Under the pieces are notes generated by a model. The model was given only the letters and a program-made list of their open reading frames with translations, ran no database searches and was not told the DNA's origin. Both the position numbers and the translations under genes were made by a program. This document shows positions 17,746 through 27,486 of a stretch of 64,000 nucleotides of DNA, one piece after another. The first letter of the stretch is position 1, and the number at the start of each line of letters is the position of its first letter. The DNA comes from Polaribacter sp. Hel1_33_78 (GTDB lineage Bacteria; Bacteroidota; Bacteroidia; Flavobacteriales; Flavobacteriaceae): NCBI RefSeq assembly GCF_900106075.1, contig NZ_LT629794.1, positions 1,158,001-1,222,000 of the forward strand, given 5' to 3'.

Positions 17746-18453
17746 TTAGAAGTTTGGTTTTAATAAATATTTTGAATAGAATTTATTTAAATGAGCTACA
17801 GCTTCTTCTGCAGTATCTACAATTCTAAATAATTTTAAATCTTCTTCGCTAATATTTCCTTGAGCTATTAATGTTTTTTTTATCCATTCTAATAAACCAC
17901 TCCAAAATTCTGTGCCTACTAAAACAATTGGAAACCTACCAATTTTTTTAGTTTGAATCAAAGTAATTGCTTCAAAAAGTTCGTCTAAAGTACCAAAACC
18001 TCCAGGCATTACAATAAAACCTTGTGAGTATTTTACAAACATAACTTTACGAACAAAGAAATAATCAAATTCTAAGTTTTTATCCCGATCAATCCAAGGG
18101 TTATCATGTTGTTCAAAGGGTAATTCAATATTTAATCCAACGGAAACACCTTTACCTCTATGAGCTCCTTTGTTTCCTGCCTCCATAATTCCTGGTCCAC
18201 CTCCAGTAATTACACCATAGCCATTTTGAGTAAGTTGAAAAGCAATTTCTTCTGCCAGTTTATAATATTCATGATCTTCTTGAGTTCTTGCTGATCCAAA
18301 AACAGAAACGCAAGGCCCAATTTTACTTAATTTTTCATAACCATCTACAAATTCAGCCATAACTTTAAAGATACCCCAAGCGTCTTTTGTTTTTATTTCG
18401 TTCCAAGTTTTGTGTTGTAGTTTTTCTTTTATTTTTCTTTCGTCATTTGTCAT
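17746..18453 (-). CDS. LOG-family / TIGR00730 Rossmann-fold protein
   Basis: This is a 235-residue cytoplasmic protein of the family once labelled lysine decarboxylase and now known to include cytokinin-activating LOG phosphoribohydrolases. The motifs are 'VSVFGSART' near residue 48, 'GYGVITGGGPGIMEAGNKGA' near residues 82-101, and the nucleotide-binding/catalytic PGGFGTLDELFE near residue 160. Activity on AMP-type nucleotides is plausible, but this long, group-II-like version is not experimentally defined here. It lies 50 bases upstream of no partner and is read leftward between uvrA and the M1-like gene, possibly in one transcript with uvrA. Confidence 0.88.
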   Translation of the reverse strand: MTNDERKIKEKLQHKTWNEIKTKDAWGIFKVMAEFVDGYEKLSKIGPCVSVFGSARTQEDHEYYKLAEEIAFQLTQNGYGVITGGGPGIMEAGNKGAHRGKGVSVGLNIELPFEQHDNPWIDRDKNLEFDYFFVRKVMFVKYSQGFIVMPGGFGTLDELFEAITLIQTKKIGRFPIVLVGTEFWSGLLEWIKKTLIAQGNISEEDLKLFRIVDTAEEAVAHLNKFYSKYLLKPNF

Positions 18454-18503
18454 AATCAGTATGTTTTTAAATTCAGTTTCTTTGCTGTAAAAAAAGCAGT
18501 TAG

Positions 18504-21362
18504 CTAAAATAGTTCTTTTTTAAGAAATTGAGCGGTATAACTTTTTTTATGTTTTGCAACTTGTTCCGGAGTTCCTGTGCATAGAATTGTACCACCATTT
18601 TTACCTCCTTCTAAACCAACGTCTATAATAAAATCTGCTAATTTTATAACATCTAAATTGTGTTCAATGATTAAGATAGTATTTCCTTTGTTCGCGAGCT
18701 TGTTTAATACTTCCATTAATACTCTAATGTCTTCAAAATGCAGACCAGTCGTAGGTTCATCTAGAATATAGAACGTATTTCCAGTATCTCTTTTAGATAA
18801 TTCTGAGGCTAGTTTTATTCTTTGGGCTTCACCTCCAGATAGGGTTGTAGATTGTTGACCTAGGGTAATATATCCTAGTCCAACATCTTTAATAGTCTTT
18901 ACTTTCCTGTGGATTTTAGGTATGTTTTCAAAAAAGTCTGTGGCTTCTTCAATAGTCATATTTAATACATCAGAAATAGATTTTCCTTTATAACGAATCT
19001 CTAAAGTTTCTCTGTTAAAGCGTTTTCCTTGACAGGTTTCGCACTCTACTTGAACGTCTGGTAGAAAGTTCATTTCTATAACTCTAACGCCTCCTCCTTG
19101 GCAAGTTTCGCATCTTCCGCCTTTTACATTAAAAGAGAACCTTCCTGGTTTATAACCGCGAATTGCAGCTTCAGGAGTTTTTGCAAATAAACTTCTAACT
19201 TCACTAAAAGTTCCCGTATAGGTAGCAGGGTTTGATCTTGGAGTTCTACCTATTGGAGATTGATCGATGTCAATAACTTTATCCACATGTTCCAATCCTT
19301 CAATCTTCTTATAAGGCATTGGTTTTTTTACGCCTCTATAAATGTGGGCGTTTAAAATAGGGTATAAGGTTTCATTTATTAAAGTAGATTTTCCACTTCC
19401 AGAAACACCTGTAACACAAATCATTTTTCCTAAAGGAAATTCTACGGAAACATTTTTTAAATTGTTTCCAGTTGCTCCTCTTAGCTTGATAGATTTTCCA
19501 TTTCCTTCTCTACGTTTTTGAGGAACAGCAATCACTTTTCTTCCAGTTAAATAATCTGCAGTTAGTGTGTTTTGTTTTTTTAAATCTTCAAAAGTTCCTT
19601 CGCTTACGATTTCTCCTCCATGTCTCCCGGCTCCAGGACCAATATCAAAAACAAAGTCTGCGTGTTCAATCATGTCCTTATCATGCTCTACAACCAAAAC
19701 AGAATTACCAATATCACGCAGTTTCAACAAAGAATCGATTAATTTTTGATTATCACGTTGGTGCAGACCAATACTTGGTTCATCTAAAATATAAAGCACT
19801 CCGACCAATTGCGATCCAATTTGAGTTGCTAAACGTATTCTTTGAGCTTCTCCACCAGAAAGGGATTTTGAAGTTCTATCTAATGTTAAGTAATCTAAAC
19901 CAACATCTAATAAAAATTGAATTCTGGTTTTTATTTCTTTTATAATCTCTGATGCAATTGCAAGTTGTTTTTTAGATAAATCGTTGTTTATAGTTGCAAA
20001 CCAAGAAGCCAATTCTTTTACATCCATTTGTGCTAAATCACTAATGTTTTTATTTGTAATTTTAAAATGAAGTGCTTCTTTTTTTAACCTTTTTCCTTGA
20101 CAAGTAGAACAAGAAACCTCATCCATAAAGCCTTTTGCCCAGCGTTTAATAGAAGTGCTTTCTGCACTTTTATATTGAGAGGTAATGAAGGCAATAATCC
20201 CTTCAAAATCGATTTTGTAGTTTCTAGTAACTCCAACGGTTTTAGATTCAATTTCAAAAGATTCATTTCCACCATTTAAAATAACATCCAATGCTTCTTT
20301 TGGAATGTCTTTTATGGCATCTGATAGCTTAAATTTATAACGTTCAGAAATGTTTTGAAGTTGTTTAAAAATCCAACTACTTTTTTGTTCTCCTAAAGGA
20401 ATAATTCCACCATTTTGTATGGAAACAGCAGTATCAGGAATCACTTTCTTAAGGTTAATTTCATTTGTAATTCCTAAACCATTACAAGTGTTGCATGCCC
20501 CTTTTGGAGAGTTGAAAGAAAATGTGTTTGGTTCAGGATTTGGATACGCAATTCCTGTTGTTGGGCACATTAACTCTCTACTAAAATAACGTGGTTTATT
20601 GTCATCAATATCAATAACCATCATTATGTTATTCCCCGAATAAAGGGCTGTTTTAATAGTTTCTTCTAAGCGTTTTTCTGAAGATTTATTAATTAAAATT
20701 CTATCAATGACAACTTCAATATCATGCGTTTTATATCGGTCTAAACGCATTCCTTTTTCTATTTCTTTGATTTCTCCATCTACTCGAACTCGTAAAAATC
20801 CTTGTTTAGAAATCTGCTCAAAAAGTTCACGATAATGCCCTTTTCTAGATTTAATTAAAGGCGCTAAAACAGCAATTTTTTTATTATCAAAATCTTTTAA
20901 AATAAGTTTTCTAATTTGTTCATCAGAATAACTCACCATCTTTTGTCCACTATTGTAGGAGTAAGCATCTGAAGCCCTCGCAAATAGCAATCTTAAAAAG
21001 TCATAAATTTCTGTGATAGTACCAACCGTTGATCGCGGACTTTTGTTAGTTGTTTTTTGTTCTATTGAAATTACTGGAGAAAGACCATCAATTTTGTCAA
21101 CATCGGGTCTTTCTAATCCTCCTAAAAACTGACGTGCATAAGCAGAAAAAGTCTCAATATAGCGTCTTTGTCCTTCCGCATATATCGTGTCAAAAGCTAA
21201 AGAAGATTTTCCGCTTCCACTTAAACCAGTAATGACTACTAGTTTTTCACGAGGGATTTTTACATCAATATTTTTAAGATTATGAACTCGCGCACCATAA
21301 ACTTCTATGTATTCTTGGTTTTTCAAAAAAAAATGTTTTTGCAAAAACGCAAAGTTAATCAT
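18504..21362 (-). CDS. uvrA: Excinuclease ABC subunit UvrA
   Basis: UvrA recognises DNA lesions for nucleotide excision repair, working with UvrB and UvrC. The 952-residue protein has two ABC ATPase halves. The first has Walker [21 protein letters not shown] near residue 45 and signature [15 protein letters not shown] near 510. The second has [17 protein letters not shown] near residue 655 and [16 protein letters not shown] near 850. Two zinc modules are visible: a CPTTG...CNTCNG group near residues 270-300, and CETCQGGG...CETCQGKR near 755-790. It is divergent from pspC. An internal start cannot be excluded, since the first 15 residues are not conserved. Confidence 0.97.
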   Translation of the reverse strand: MINFAFLQKHFFLKNQEYIEVYGARVHNLKNIDVKIPREKLVVITGLSGSGKSSLAFDTIYAEGQRRYIETFSAYARQFLGGLERPDVDKIDGLSPVISIEQKTTNKSPRSTVGTITEIYDFLRLLFARASDAYSYNSGQKMVSYSDEQIRKLILKDFDNKKIAVLAPLIKSRKGHYRELFEQISKQGFLRVRVDGEIKEIEKGMRLDRYKTHDIEVVIDRILINKSSEKRLEETIKTALYSGNNIMMVIDIDDNKPRYFSRELMCPTTGIAYPNPEPNTFSFNSPKGACNTCNGLGITNEINLKKVIPDTAVSIQNGGIIPLGEQKSSWIFKQLQNISERYKFKLSDAIKDIPKEALDVILNGGNESFEIESKTVGVTRNYKIDFEGIIAFITSQYKSAESTSIKRWAKGFMDEVSCSTCQGKRLKKEALHFKITNKNISDLAQMDVKELASWFATINNDLSKKQLAIASEIIKEIKTRIQFLLDVGLDYLTLDRTSKSLSGGEAQRIRLATQIGSQLVGVLYILDEPSIGLHQRDNQKLIDSLLKLRDIGNSVLVVEHDKDMIEHADFVFDIGPGAGRHGGEIVSEGTFEDLKKQNTLTADYLTGRKVIAVPQKRREGNGKSIKLRGATGNNLKNVSVEFPLGKMICVTGVSGSGKSTLINETLYPILNAHIYRGVKKPMPYKKIEGLEHVDKVIDIDQSPIGRTPRSNPATYTGTFSEVRSLFAKTPEAAIRGYKPGRFSFNVKGGRCETCQGGGVRVIEMNFLPDVQVECETCQGKRFNRETLEIRYKGKSISDVLNMTIEEATDFFENIPKIHRKVKTIKDVGLGYITLGQQSTTLSGGEAQRIKLASELSKRDTGNTFYILDEPTTGLHFEDIRVLMEVLNKLANKGNTILIIEHNLDVIKLADFIIDVGLEGGKNGGTILCTGTPEQVAKHKKSYTAQFLKKELF

Positions 21363-21437
21363 TAGTAATTACTTTTGATTGAAAAGTGTACAACAAATAA
21401 ATAGTTTATAGTATCTTGCAACTAAAAGATTTTATAC

Positions 21438-21665
21438 ATGAATTTTATACATGCTGTGCGTCATTTTTTTGAAAGACATGGTTTTGGAGTTTTCTCAAGA
21501 TTTGCGGATAAACTAGGTATGCGTGCAAAAAATGTTCGCATATTTTTCATTTATATCTCTTTTGTTACGGTTGGTCTGTCTTTTGGCTTGTATTTAACTT
21601 TGGCTTTTTTATTTCGCTTAAAAGATATGATTTATACAAAAAGAAGTTCGGTTTTTGATTTGTAG
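21438..21665 (+). CDS. PspC-domain small membrane protein
   Basis: This 75-residue protein has the PspC pattern: an N-terminal amphipathic stretch with 'GVFSRFADKLGMRAKNVRIFFIYISFVTVG' (the 'G...GLA..LG.....VR..F' signature) and a transmembrane helix near residues 35-60. PspC proteins take part in membrane-stress responses, but the single-domain flavobacterial version is uncharacterised. It ends 3 bases before the potassium-channel gene, so the pair forms an operon that diverges from uvrA. Confidence 0.8.
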   Translation: MNFIHAVRHFFERHGFGVFSRFADKLGMRAKNVRIFFIYISFVTVGLSFGLYLTLAFLFRLKDMIYTKRSSVFDL

Positions 21666-21668
21666 TTT

Positions 21669-22667
21669 ATGAAGGTATTAGATTCCAAAATACATAAAAT
21701 ACTAGTTTTGGTTGCGTCAATTATGACAATTGGAACAATGGGTTATATGTTGCTTTCTAATTACTCATTTATAGATGCAATATATATGACAGTGATTACT
21801 GTGACAACTGTTGGTTTTGGCGAGTTAAAACCATTTTCTCCAGAGGAGAAAGTCTTTACAATTTTTTTGATTTTAACAAGTATTACAGTTTTTGGTTACG
21901 CGGTTTCTACGTTCTCGGAATATTTAGTGAGTGGGAGATTTTTTAAACAATTTAAACACAGAAAAGTGGAAAAACAAATTAAAAGTTTAAGGGGACACAC
22001 CATCGTTTGTGGTTTTGGAAGAAATGGAAAACAAGCAATTTTGAAGTTAAATAACTATAACAAGAAATTGGTGGTTGTAGAAAGAGATAGAGAAATGATA
22101 TCTGAGTTAGATAATGAAGGTGTTTTATATATTCAGGGAGATGCAACTTTAGATGAAACTTTATTAAAAGCAGGTATCAACACTGCTGCGAACTTAATTA
22201 CAGCTTTGCCCTCTGATGCTGATAATTTATTCGTTGTTCTCACAGCAAATCAATTAAATAAGAACTGTAAAATAATTAGCAGAGCTTCTAATGAATCTTC
22301 ATATAGCAAATTAAAAATTGAGGGCGCAAGTAATGTAATTATGCCAGATAAATTAGGTGGTGATCATATGGCATCTTTAGTGGTGACCCCAGATGTTATA
22401 GAGTTTGTAGATCGGCTGACGATTGAGGGTGAAACTACTGCTAATTTAGAGGAAATAGCGGTAGATGATTTACCGAAAAAGTATTTGAATAAAACGATCT
22501 TAGATTTGGATTTAAGAAAGGAAACAGGCTGCACAGTAATTGGAATAAGGAATCCGGATAAAGATTATATCATTAATCCAGAAGCAGAAACAGAACTAAT
22601 ATCAGGTTCGAGTTTAATTGTTTTAGGGAGGCCAGAACAGATTATTAAACTAAGAGAATTTTTTTAA
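21669..22667 (+). CDS. Potassium channel protein with RCK (TrkA) domains
   Basis: This 332-residue channel subunit has two membrane helices (near 8-30 and 66-88) flanking the selectivity filter TVTTVGFGE (residues ~44-52). A cytoplasmic RCK/TrkA-N Rossmann domain follows, with HTIVCGFGRNGKQAI near residue 108. A TrkA-C-like domain covers residues ~250-332. It resembles MthK/YugO-type gated potassium channels. It is preceded immediately by the PspC gene, which suggests a link between membrane stress and ion flux. No ligand can be deduced beyond the nucleotide/ion-binding fold. Confidence 0.92.
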   Translation: MKVLDSKIHKILVLVASIMTIGTMGYMLLSNYSFIDAIYMTVITVTTVGFGELKPFSPEEKVFTIFLILTSITVFGYAVSTFSEYLVSGRFFKQFKHRKVEKQIKSLRGHTIVCGFGRNGKQAILKLNNYNKKLVVVERDREMISELDNEGVLYIQGDATLDETLLKAGINTAANLITALPSDADNLFVVLTANQLNKNCKIISRASNESSYSKLKIEGASNVIMPDKLGGDHMASLVVTPDVIEFVDRLTIEGETTANLEEIAVDDLPKKYLNKTILDLDLRKETGCTVIGIRNPDKDYIINPEAETELISGSSLIVLGRPEQIIKLREFF

Positions 22668-23168
22668 TAATTGTTCATTGGATACTTCACGAGTATTCCT
22701 GCATTAGAGTAATCTACTCTAAAAAAGAATAAAGCATTGTTCTTTGGTTACAAGAAATCAGAATAGTTGATGATCAATTTAGAATTTCTATAGATGTTTT
22801 AGTCTATGGATTGTTTACCTTCAATGGATAAAAAGAAAAAAGATATTTTTTATATTTCATGTAATGAAAAGTTAAGGTTTTTTTGAAATTATATAATAAG
22901 TTACAGAAGGCTTTCATTTATAACAAAAACTTGATTAAATCAATTTCAGTGCTTTATTTAAAAGAAATTGAAATGGTACTTGTGGAAAATGGGTTTGATT
23001 TATTCAAAACGAATAAAGAGTAATAATTTTATCCAAAGTCATTTAAAGAAGTTTTAGAAAAATTCAAAGAAACCTTGTTATAAAATACTTTTAACGCTCA
23101 AAAGTTGTTGAAAGAGCATTTTTTTAAGATATTGCGCCTAAATAAATAAAAACTAATCAAAATATATT
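22668..23168. other. 501-base intergenic region with decayed coding remnant
   Basis: There is no intact gene between the channel and the symporter. The reverse strand shows no long ORF. On the forward strand 22868-23083 looks like a broken coding stretch (see separate entry); the rest is AT-rich with no clear promoter match. Confidence 0.5.
22868..23083 (+). pseudogene. Possible gene relic
   Basis: One frame reads KVKVFLKLYNKLQKAFIYNK and continues through LKEIEMVLVENGFDLFKTNKE. It is interrupted by two adjacent stop codons (23021-23026), then resumes as FYPKSFKEVLEKFKETLL to a stop at 23081. The amino-acid mix is protein-like across the stops and no start codon is available. This suggests a decayed gene tail. 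I do not recognise the family, and chance in AT-rich DNA is possible. Confidence 0.3.
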
Positions 23169-24761
23169 ATGAATAAAAAACTTCTTTCGTTGTTATTTCT
23201 AGCAACACCTTTTTTAACATTCGCACAAGAAAAGGGATTAGATCAAAAGATTGATGAAGCCTTTGGAAATGCAACAGGATGGTTTGTAGATATTATTTTT
23301 TATCAAATTCCCTTTACGGATACAGTGAGTATATATTGGGTTTTGTTCCCTTTAATTTTAGGAGCTACTTATTTTACATTTTATTTTAATTTTATCAATT
23401 TTAAAGGTTTTATAACTTCCATTAATATTGTTAGAGGGAAACATGATGATTTAGAAGGAAGAGAAGATCATAACGTAGAAATAGAAAAATCTAAATTTAC
23501 AGATGAAGAAGATAATCCAGATACCATAAGAATTGAAGGTCATGTGGGTGAGGTTTCTCACTTTCAAGCATTAACGGCAGCATTATCTGCCACTGTAGGT
23601 TTAGGTAATATTGCGGGTGTTGCAATTGCCGTGTCCATTGGTGGTGCAGGTGCTACTTTTTGGATGATTATTGCTGGTTTTTTGGGTATGGCTTCAAAGT
23701 TCGTAGAATGTACTTTAGGTGTAAAATATAGAGATATTGATTCTGATGGAACTGTTTACGGTGGTCCAATGTACTATTTAACAAAAGGGTTGAAAAATAA
23801 AACACTAGGAAAAATATTAGCGGCTTTATTTGCAATCTTCGTAATTGGTGGTTCTTTTGGAGGTGGAAACATGTTTCAAGTAAATCAAACCTTTCAATTA
23901 GTTGAGAATATCACAACTCCGGCTGGAGGTGTATCATTTTTGCATGGTAAAGGATGGTTATTCGGTTTAATAATGGCTGTTCTAGTGGGTATTGTTATTA
24001 TTGGAGGAATAAAAAAAATAGCAAAAGTAACTGACAAAATTGTTCCTTTTATGGTGGCAATTTATGTAGCAGCCTCACTTTTTGTGATTTTCGCAAATTA
24101 TGATATGATAGGGGATGCTTTCTCTCAAATATTTAATGGTGCGTTTAGTCCGGAAGGAATTGCTGGTGGTGCGGTTGGAGTTTTAGTTCAAGGATTTAGA
24201 AGAGCAGCTTTTTCAAATGAAGCTGGTATTGGTTCTGCATCGATAGCGCATTCAGCTGTAAAAACAAAATATGCGGCGAGTGAAGGTATGGTTGCTTTAT
24301 TAGAGCCTTTTATAGATACGGTTGTAGTCTGCACAATGACAGCGTTGGTATTGATTATTACAGGTAATGTGAATGCTGAAAACGCTTCATTAAATGATGC
24401 GCAAGCAATTTTGTTAACTTCTGGTGCATTTGAATCTGCAATATCTTGGTTTCCTTACGTGTTAACAGTTGCCGTGGTCTTATTCGCTTTTAGTTCTATG
24501 ATTTCTTGGTCTTATTATGGTTTTCAAGGTTGGGTGTACCTATTTGGTAGATCTAAAAAAATGGAATATACATACAAAGTAATTTTCTGTATATTCGTGG
24601 TAATTGGTGCCGCAGCAAGTTTAGGTTCTGTTATTGGATTCTCAGATGCAATGGTTTTTGCAATGATGGTTCCAAACATGATAGGTCTAATTATTCTTGC
24701 TCCAAAAGTAAAAGTAGAATTAGTAAGGTATATGGATGCTATAAAAGCGAGCAAAGCATAA
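23169..24761 (+). CDS. Alanine/glycine:cation symporter (AGCS family)
   Basis: This 530-residue inner-membrane transporter imports alanine or glycine with sodium (or a proton). It begins with a hydrophobic, signal-like segment ending FLTFAQ, unusual for the family but common in Bacteroidota homologues. Then come multiple membrane helices with AGCS motifs: 'HFQALTAALSATVGLGNIAGVA' (residues ~130-150), 'GGPMYYLTKGL' (~198), 'GFRRAAFSNEAGIGSASIAHSA' (~340-362) and 'SMISWSYYGFQGW' (~445). It lies 7 bases before the helix-hairpin-helix gene. Confidence 0.94.
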   Translation: MNKKLLSLLFLATPFLTFAQEKGLDQKIDEAFGNATGWFVDIIFYQIPFTDTVSIYWVLFPLILGATYFTFYFNFINFKGFITSINIVRGKHDDLEGREDHNVEIEKSKFTDEEDNPDTIRIEGHVGEVSHFQALTAALSATVGLGNIAGVAIAVSIGGAGATFWMIIAGFLGMASKFVECTLGVKYRDIDSDGTVYGGPMYYLTKGLKNKTLGKILAALFAIFVIGGSFGGGNMFQVNQTFQLVENITTPAGGVSFLHGKGWLFGLIMAVLVGIVIIGGIKKIAKVTDKIVPFMVAIYVAASLFVIFANYDMIGDAFSQIFNGAFSPEGIAGGAVGVLVQGFRRAAFSNEAGIGSASIAHSAVKTKYAASEGMVALLEPFIDTVVVCTMTALVLIITGNVNAENASLNDAQAILLTSGAFESAISWFPYVLTVAVVLFAFSSMISWSYYGFQGWVYLFGRSKKMEYTYKVIFCIFVVIGAAASLGSVIGFSDAMVFAMMVPNMIGLIILAPKVKVELVRYMDAIKASKA

Positions 24762-24768
24762 ATTTTTT

Positions 24769-25662
24769 ATGAAGATATTTAAATCCCATTTCTGGTATAA
24801 CAAAAACCAAAGAAATGGGATTTTTCTTCTGATATTGTTAATATTGCTGCTTCAACTGTTTATTTATGTGGATGCTTTTTCTTCAGATGAAATTACGGAT
24901 GTAAATCAACCAGAATTACTAGCTTTTCAAATTCAAATAGATAGTTTAAAAGCTATTGAAATTGAAAAGAGAAAACCTAAAATTTATCCTTTTAATCCGA
25001 ATTATATAACAGATTATAAAGGAGCTAAATTGGGAATGTCTTTGCAACAGATTGATAGATTGCTGGCGTTTAGAAAAACAAATAAATTTATCAACTCAGA
25101 AAAAGAATTTCAACAAGTAACTAAAGTCTCTGATTCTTTATTAAATAAAATTTCACCATATTTCAAATTTCCTAATTGGGTTTTAAAAGGAGGACGTCAA
25201 AGCTCGAACGGCAGTTTCATTTCAGACGAAGTAAAAAATTCTGATATAAAGAAAGTTTTATCAACTATAGATATAAACAAAGCAACAGCCGAAGATTTTA
25301 AAACTATTAGCGGAATTGGATCGGTGTTTTCAGAGCGAATTATTAAGTATCGTTCTAAATTACAAGGATTTTCTTTTGAAAGTCAAATTGATGAAGTTTG
25401 GGGTTTAGATAAAGAGGTTGCGGCGAAAGTCGTGTCAATTTTCAAAATTATAGAAAAGCCAATTATCAAAAAAGTAAATGTAAATGCAGTCACTTTCAAG
25501 GAATTGCTGAGAAATCCCTACGTAGATTTCGAGTTATGTAAAAAAATATTTAGTTATAGAGATGAAGTTGCAGAGCTTCAAGACATTTCAGAATTAAAAA
25601 ATATCAAAGATTTTCCTTTGGATAAGTATGATAGAATAGTCTTATATTTGATCGCTAAATAA
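24769..25662 (+). CDS. Helix-hairpin-helix (ComEA-like) protein
   Basis: The 297-residue protein has a basic N-terminus, then a membrane anchor near residues 17-36 (IFLLILLILLLQLFIYVDAF). Three ComEA-like HhH segments follow: 'FNPNYITDYKGAKLGMSLQQIDRLLAFR' (~75), 'IDINKATAEDFKTISGIGSVFSERIIKYR' (~165) and a third near residue 240. HhH motifs bind DNA backbone without sequence preference. An anchored multi-HhH protein could act in DNA uptake, but the flavobacterial group is uncharacterised. It starts 7 bases after the symporter stop and precedes the acyl-CoA dehydrogenase by 20 bases. Confidence 0.87.
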   Translation: MKIFKSHFWYNKNQRNGIFLLILLILLLQLFIYVDAFSSDEITDVNQPELLAFQIQIDSLKAIEIEKRKPKIYPFNPNYITDYKGAKLGMSLQQIDRLLAFRKTNKFINSEKEFQQVTKVSDSLLNKISPYFKFPNWVLKGGRQSSNGSFISDEVKNSDIKKVLSTIDINKATAEDFKTISGIGSVFSERIIKYRSKLQGFSFESQIDEVWGLDKEVAAKVVSIFKIIEKPIIKKVNVNAVTFKELLRNPYVDFELCKKIFSYRDEVAELQDISELKNIKDFPLDKYDRIVLYLIAK

Positions 25663-25682
25663 ACAACTCAAACATTGACTAA

Positions 25683-26849
25683 ATGAACAGTATGTATTTT
25701 ACTGAAGAACACGAAGCTTTTCGTGTAAGCTTTAAAGATTTTCTACAAAAAGAAGTGGTTCCTCATATAGATAAATGGGAAAAAAATGGTTCTATAGAGC
25801 GTTTCATTTGGAAGAAATTTGGTGAAATGGGTTATTTTGGTTTGTCAACTCCTGAGGAGTATGGAGGAATGGATCTAGATCTTTTTTATACCGTAATCTT
25901 TTTAGAAGAATTACAGAAAATAAATTCTGGTGGATTTGCCGCAGCAATTTGGGCACACGAATATTTGGCTATGACCCACCTTAATAAAGAGGGTGACGAT
26001 TTTATTAAAAAAAAGTATCTAGTACCTAGTGTTGAAGGAGATATGATTGGTTGTTTGTGTATCACCGAGCCTTTTGGTGGTTCTGATGTTGCGGGCATGC
26101 GTTCTTCGGCAATCAAGCAAGGGGATAAATATATATTAAACGGATCAAAAACGTTTATTACAAATGGTGTGTATTCAGATTATTTAATTGTTGCAGCGAA
26201 AACAGATCCTTCAGATAAATACAAAGGAATTAGCATTTTTGTTGTGGATAGAAATACGAAGGGTATCTCTGCTACCAAGTTAAATAAATTAGGTTGGCAT
26301 GCATCCGACACTGGAGAAATTGCTTTTGATAATGTAGAGATTCCTGTAGAAAATTTAATGGGAGAAGAAGGGAAAGGTTTTCCTTATATAATGCAGCACT
26401 TTGCTTTAGAGCGTTTAATAATGGGTGTAAATGCACATGCAAGAGCAGAATTTGCTGTCGATTATGCTATAAGGTACATGCAAGAAAGAATCGCTTTTGG
26501 TAAATCCTTAGACAAATTTCAGGTTTTAAGACACAAAATTGCAGAAATGGCAAGTAAAGTCGATATGTGTAGAGAGTATAATTATTCAATTGCAAAACGT
26601 TTAAATAACGGGCAATATGTTGTAAAAGAGGCAAGTATGTCGAAGTTGCTATCTACAAAAATGGCGGATGAAGTAATCTATGATGCCCTTCAATTACTAG
26701 GAGGTTATGGGTATATGGAAGATTATCCAATGGCACGTTTATTAAGAGATAGTAGGTTAGGACCAATAGGAGGAGGAACCTCAGAAATCTTAAAAGAGAT
26801 TATTGCGAAAATGATTATTGATAAGAAAGAATATAAGCCAGTTACATAG
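25683..26849 (+). CDS. Acyl-CoA dehydrogenase
   Basis: This is a 388-residue FAD flavoenzyme that introduces the alpha,beta double bond in acyl-CoA. It shows the substrate/FAD signature 'CLCITEPFGGSDVAGMRSSA' (residues ~124-143), 'FITNGVYSDYLIV', and the C-terminal 'LQLLGGYGYMEDYPMARLLRD'. The position usually holding the catalytic Glu (YEGTSEI) reads IGGGTSEI, so the base is probably Glu243 in 'FALERL', as in long-chain and isovaleryl-type enzymes. The chain specificity is not determined. It follows the HhH gene closely and is followed by 336 bases without a gene. Confidence 0.93.
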   Translation: MNSMYFTEEHEAFRVSFKDFLQKEVVPHIDKWEKNGSIERFIWKKFGEMGYFGLSTPEEYGGMDLDLFYTVIFLEELQKINSGGFAAAIWAHEYLAMTHLNKEGDDFIKKKYLVPSVEGDMIGCLCITEPFGGSDVAGMRSSAIKQGDKYILNGSKTFITNGVYSDYLIVAAKTDPSDKYKGISIFVVDRNTKGISATKLNKLGWHASDTGEIAFDNVEIPVENLMGEEGKGFPYIMQHFALERLIMGVNAHARAEFAVDYAIRYMQERIAFGKSLDKFQVLRHKIAEMASKVDMCREYNYSIAKRLNNGQYVVKEASMSKLLSTKMADEVIYDALQLLGGYGYMEDYPMARLLRDSRLGPIGGGTSEILKEIIAKMIIDKKEYKPVT

Positions 26850-27074
26850 ATTTCGAAGTTTTTTTTTAAAAAAATAATTTTTTGAATCGGTGAAAAGATA
26901 ATTACTGAGAAGCAAGTAGAACTATCTAGCTTTGGTTTTTTTAAATATTTTTTCAAGTAGATTTTTTAAGGCCTCAATACACATTGCCCTTTTTTTGGTA
27001 AAAATAAAAAAAAAAGTATCTCATTGCAATCGTTATTACGAATGACTACTTATAAAATAATTGACGTTTACTAA

Positions 27075-27104
27075 TTGTCAATTCATAATTTGTAATTACA
27101 TTTG
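27075..27104 (+). promoter_or_regulatory. rpsU promoter
   Basis: A -33 TTG (27075-27077) lies 19 bases before TACATTTG (27097-27104), followed by C. This fits the Bacteroidota consensus TTG-N(17-23)-TAnnTTTG well. Transcription would begin near 27111, giving a leader of roughly 75 bases. Confidence 0.7.
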
Positions 27105-27171
27105 CAGTCCAAAAAATAAAATAATAGTTTTTTTATAAAAAAACTATATAAAATATAAAGATACGATGAAG

Positions 27172-27178
27172 GGAGGTG
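27172..27178 (+). promoter_or_regulatory. Strong Shine-Dalgarno sequence of rpsU
   Basis: GGAGGTG lies 7 bases before the rpsU ATG and is fully complementary to the 16S anti-Shine-Dalgarno. The other genes in this window rarely show such a site. In Flavobacteriia bS21 helps hide the anti-Shine-Dalgarno, and rpsU with its strong site is thought to be autoregulated through this. The site is seen; the control mechanism is known for relatives. Confidence 0.85.
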
Positions 27179-27185
27179 CCAACAT

Positions 27186-27383
27186 ATGTTAATTATACCA
27201 ATAAAAGAAGGAGAGAATATCGATAGAGCTTTAAAACGCTATAAGAGAAAATTCGATAGAACCAAGACAATGAAGAACTTGCGTAACAGAAAAAATTTTA
27301 CGAAGCCATCTGTAGCGAATAGAGCTCAAAGAATTAAAGCCTCTTACGTTCAACGTTTAAGAACGCAAGAAGAAGTAGGTTAG
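27186..27383 (+). CDS. rpsU: 30S ribosomal protein bS21
   Basis: bS21 is a small basic protein of the 30S platform near the 3' end of 16S rRNA. The 65-residue product starts MLIIPIKEGENIDRALKRYK and then has the typical basic helices ('RTKTMKNLRNRKNFTKPS', 'RAQRIKASYVQRL'). In Bacteroidota, bS21 with bS18 and bS6 occludes the anti-Shine-Dalgarno of 16S rRNA, which explains the rarity of Shine-Dalgarno sites. This gene instead has an excellent site. It is followed after 23 bases by a strong terminator, so it is largely monocistronic. Confidence 0.97.
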   Translation: MLIIPIKEGENIDRALKRYKRKFDRTKTMKNLRNRKNFTKPSVANRAQRIKASYVQRLRTQEEVG

Positions 27384-27406
27384 AAGTAACTTATTTTAAA
27401 TAAAAC

Positions 27407-27443
27407 AAATCTCGTATTGATTTTTTAATACGAGATTTTTTTT
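27407..27443 (+). terminator. rpsU terminator
   Basis: A perfect 12-base-pair stem, AAATCTCGTATT (27407-27418) with AATACGAGATTT (27427-27438), has an 8-base loop and leads into a run of eight T residues. Confidence 0.9.
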
Positions 27444-27486
27444 GTGCTATTTTTTGTAGCTTTACTATCAATTTAAAAACTTAAAA

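Larger units (their letters stand above)
26850..27185. other. 336-base intergenic region holding the rpsU leader
   Basis: The left half is T- and A-rich with no convincing hairpin. The right part contains the rpsU promoter (27075-27104) and leader with the Shine-Dalgarno sequence. No additional gene is seen. Confidence 0.6.
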
